This document shows positions 62,246 through 64,000 of a stretch of DNA of 64,000 bases, piece after piece. The stretch comes from Microbacterium psychrotolerans (GTDB taxonomy: Bacteria; Actinomycetota; Actinomycetes; Actinomycetales; Microbacteriaceae), in contig NZ_JAVFWO010000002.1 of NCBI RefSeq assembly GCF_031085295.1, forward strand, positions 124,001 through 188,000, written 5' to 3'. The position numbers and the translations under genes were made by a program. The notes beneath the pieces were generated by a model that was not told the origin of the DNA, did not search any database, and saw only the letters and a list, made by a program, of their open reading frames with translations. Positions within the stretch are counted from its first letter, which is position 1. Every line of letters begins with the position of its first letter.

Positions 62246-63303
62246 ATGGGGTCGTATCCTGACGCTGTGTTGGTCATCCTCGACGCGAATGTAATCGTCT
62301 CCGACCCCATGTTGAGAGGGTCCATCTGGCCCCAGCTGACCGACGCGATCTCCGGGGGCAGAGTGGAGGTGCTGCTGCCCCGCCTAGCGCTGGAGGAAGC
62401 GATCGCCGCCTATCGGAGGCTGCGCGAGGCGAAGGCGGTTGAGATCCAAGCGGCGGGGCGAAGAGCGTCGCGAGGGGTTCAGAAGCACTTGGACCGAGCA
62501 GTTGCCGCGGCGTTGAGAGAGGCGAAGAGGTACCCGAAACGAGTGCGGGACGCCCTCTCCGAGGTCGGCGTCACGGTGCTGGATGCGCCGCAAGTTTCTC
62601 ACTACGAGGTGGCGCGGCGAGCAATTGACCGTAAGCGACCGTTCGACGACGCTGGTTCTGGGTATCGCGACGCTCTCCACTGGATGTCGGTCTTGGAGAT
62701 CGTGGATCGGCGCTACGAGGACAACGACTCATTTTCATCAGCGCGGATCGGCGGGCGTTCGGTGGGAGCGGAAAGTCGAGCGACCGCCTCCATCCGCACT
62801 TGGTCCGGGATCTCGAAGAGCGAGACGCCAAGGAGCCCTGGTTCCGCTGGCTTCAGAACCTCGCACAACTGACAGTCCCGGGCGTCTTCCACGACGAGAT
62901 CGAGCCTGGGTACGGGATCTCTGTCACGCCTGGAGAGATCAGCGGGTACCTGCACGCTGCCCTCTGGGAGCTCAATCTCGCCCCGCTGCTTCCGCGGCAG
63001 ATAGGTCCTGACGGCGAAGCCGTAGCGGTTTCCATCTTGGATATCGGAGAGCCACTGGTGGGAGAGATCGGACTTCGCCAGTACTGGGAGCATGGCGACT
63101 TCCGCGCGGACTTCTTGACCACTCTGGACATCGAGCTCGCTCTGCAACGCGTGCAATCGTCGGACGTGGCGGTGGACGTTCAAGAGGAGCGACTGACTCT
63201 TCCGTTCGTGACAGCGGGTCAAGTCGATATCGCTGCATCTCGCGACGGCCTGACGTTCAGCAATCTCGAGCTCGAGCCCTTCGTCGTGGTGACGCCCGAC
63301 TAG
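62246..63303 (+). pseudogene. PIN-domain protein gene broken by a one-base frameshift
   Basis: The first part (62246, or GTG 62267, to about 62728) encodes a PIN-like domain: VILDANVIVSDPMLRGSIWPQLTDAI and a downstream RRAIDRKRPFDDAGSGYRDALHWM block. In the next frame the protein continues without its own start: LIFISADRRAFGGSGKSSD, then LVRDLEERDAKEPWFRW, to 63303. Joining the two at 62728/62729 restores a normal PIN active-site strand (ISADRRAF). One base appears to be missing. It is either an inactivating deletion or a sequencing error. PIN proteins are metal-dependent RNases, often toxins, but no antitoxin gene is adjacent. Confidence 0.75.
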
Positions 63304-63368
63304 GGGTCCCCCTGCGCACAGCGTAGAGCGACTGCCACCGGTCGCTGCTTCGCGTGACGGTCCTGGCG

Positions 63369-63749
63369 CTACCTGAGGAAGAAGTAGCACACCAGGGGTA
63401 TGGCCGGGAGGCTCGCCTGCCCGATCGCACTGAGGAGAAGGCGTCTCTCCGTGATCCACAACCAGATGCCCAGGAGGACCTGCGCGGCGCAGCAGAAGAG
63501 GACGATTGCTACGCCTGCGGTCTGGTCTGCAAGATTGACCATCCAAAGTCCAGCGATGATCCCCAGGGCAAACGTGATGTTGTATGCGCCGATGTTCATC
63601 GCCCACATCCGCACCGCGCGAACGTCTTCCGGTTCGATCAGGAACAGTGAATGAAACCGTCGATCGCCGTGGAAGAAGATCTCTAGCACGCCCACACCGA
63701 GCAGTGCCACCGCTGTTACACCTGCGAAGATTTGACTCAGGACGTTCAT
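63369..63749 (-). CDS. DUF1304 membrane protein
   Basis: A 126-residue protein with four spans. FHGDRRFHSLFLIEPEDVRAVRMWAMNIGAYNITFALGIIAGL is the DUF1304 pattern. I chose the ATG at 63749 because the family starts just before the first span; an in-frame ATG at 63761 adds four residues. Function unknown. Confidence 0.82.
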   Translation of the reverse strand: MNVLSQIFAGVTAVALLGVGVLEIFFHGDRRFHSLFLIEPEDVRAVRMWAMNIGAYNITFALGIIAGLWMVNLADQTAGVAIVLFCCAAQVLLGIWLWITERRLLLSAIGQASLPAIPLVCYFFLR

Positions 63750-63761
63750 CGCTCCCCGCAA

Positions 63762-64000
63762 CAGTCCGACCCGCCTTCGGGTGAAGGATATTGCTCGGGA
63801 CGGAAGGCCTCAACACTGCCCATTGGCAGCGGTGCGCGCGCCTCCAGCAGAACAACCGCGGGACCATTCGGGTGTCTTGGTGTACCGAGTCGCTCTGTGC
63901 GCTCGTTCGCGTCGACGTGTCAGCGCCCGCAAGCCGGTCCCTGTGCGTGCGGGTCGACGCTGTCGTTGGGCGACTTCCGCCGCGAACGCCCGAGACCTGA
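63762..64000. other. No supported gene at right edge
   Basis: The last 240 bases hold only a short open frame with uncharacteristic composition running off the edge. No RNA gene or repeat is recognised. Confidence 0.35.

Noticed and set aside
63791..64000. Open frame running off the right edge
   Set aside because: Cys/Arg/Val-rich sequence with no ribosome site and no recognisable domain.

Overview
The window comes from a high-GC actinobacterium. The neighbourhood prfB-ftsE-ftsX-smpB-ssrA, the actinobacterial DUF3263 protein, the tad pilin-like genes and a Microbacteriaceae-type ribosomal protein S2 all point to Microbacterium or a close relative. This assignment is inferred from gene content and protein character; no search was run.

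Region 1 (about 1-15,300) is the tail, lysis and right-hand part of a siphovirus-like prophage that continues off the left edge. It holds a tail assembly chaperone with a -1 programmed frameshift site, a tape measure protein, distal tail and hub proteins, a fibronectin-type tail protein, a modular lysin, a cluster of small membrane proteins (holin candidates), a receptor-binding-like protein, and a set of small accessory genes including a DUF3263 protein, a lipoprotein and an XRE regulator next to a palindromic operator. No integrase or head genes are visible.

Region 2 (about 15,400-36,700) is core chromosome: three TadE/TadG-like pilin genes (without tadABC), a RIO-like kinase with a possible leader peptide, a very large secreted subtilase with a divergent HTH regulator, two MFS transporters, prfB, ftsE, ftsX, smpB, an M20 peptidase, a SIMPL protein, an SRPBCC protein coupled to a phytoene-desaturase-like oxidoreductase, an SDR, and a DUF2231 membrane protein. 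It ends at ssrA (tmRNA).

Region 3 (37,051-61,298) is a 24.2-kb integrative element inserted in the 3' end of ssrA. It is bounded by identical 21-bp direct repeats (attL/attR). A tyrosine integrase lies next to attL, and copies of ATCGCCCACA inside both ends look like integrase arm-type sites. It also encodes a MobF relaxase-helicase but no visible type IV secretion genes, so it is best described as an integrative mobilizable element. Its most unusual content is a two-gene unit (38,923-40,982): a nucleotidyltransferase-like protein whose stop overlaps the start of a gene encoding an apparently complete ribosomal protein S2 fused to an unrelated C-terminal domain of about 170 residues. The rest is a cargo block headed by a divergent LuxR-type LAL regulator: an SRPBCC-like protein, a 52-residue His-rich peptide, quinone oxidoreductase, MFS, lipocalin-like protein, chloroperoxidase-like hydrolase, bicupin, two DUF1275 proteins, a UBP zinc finger, class II fumarase, ThrE-like exporter, a second MFS, SatP-like acetate channel and a PEBP protein. 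Tight overlaps suggest it is transcribed as a few operons.

Region 4 (61,299-64,000) is the other side of the insertion: the displaced native ssrA terminator, a lipoprotein, a PIN-domain gene broken by one frameshift, and a DUF1304 membrane protein.
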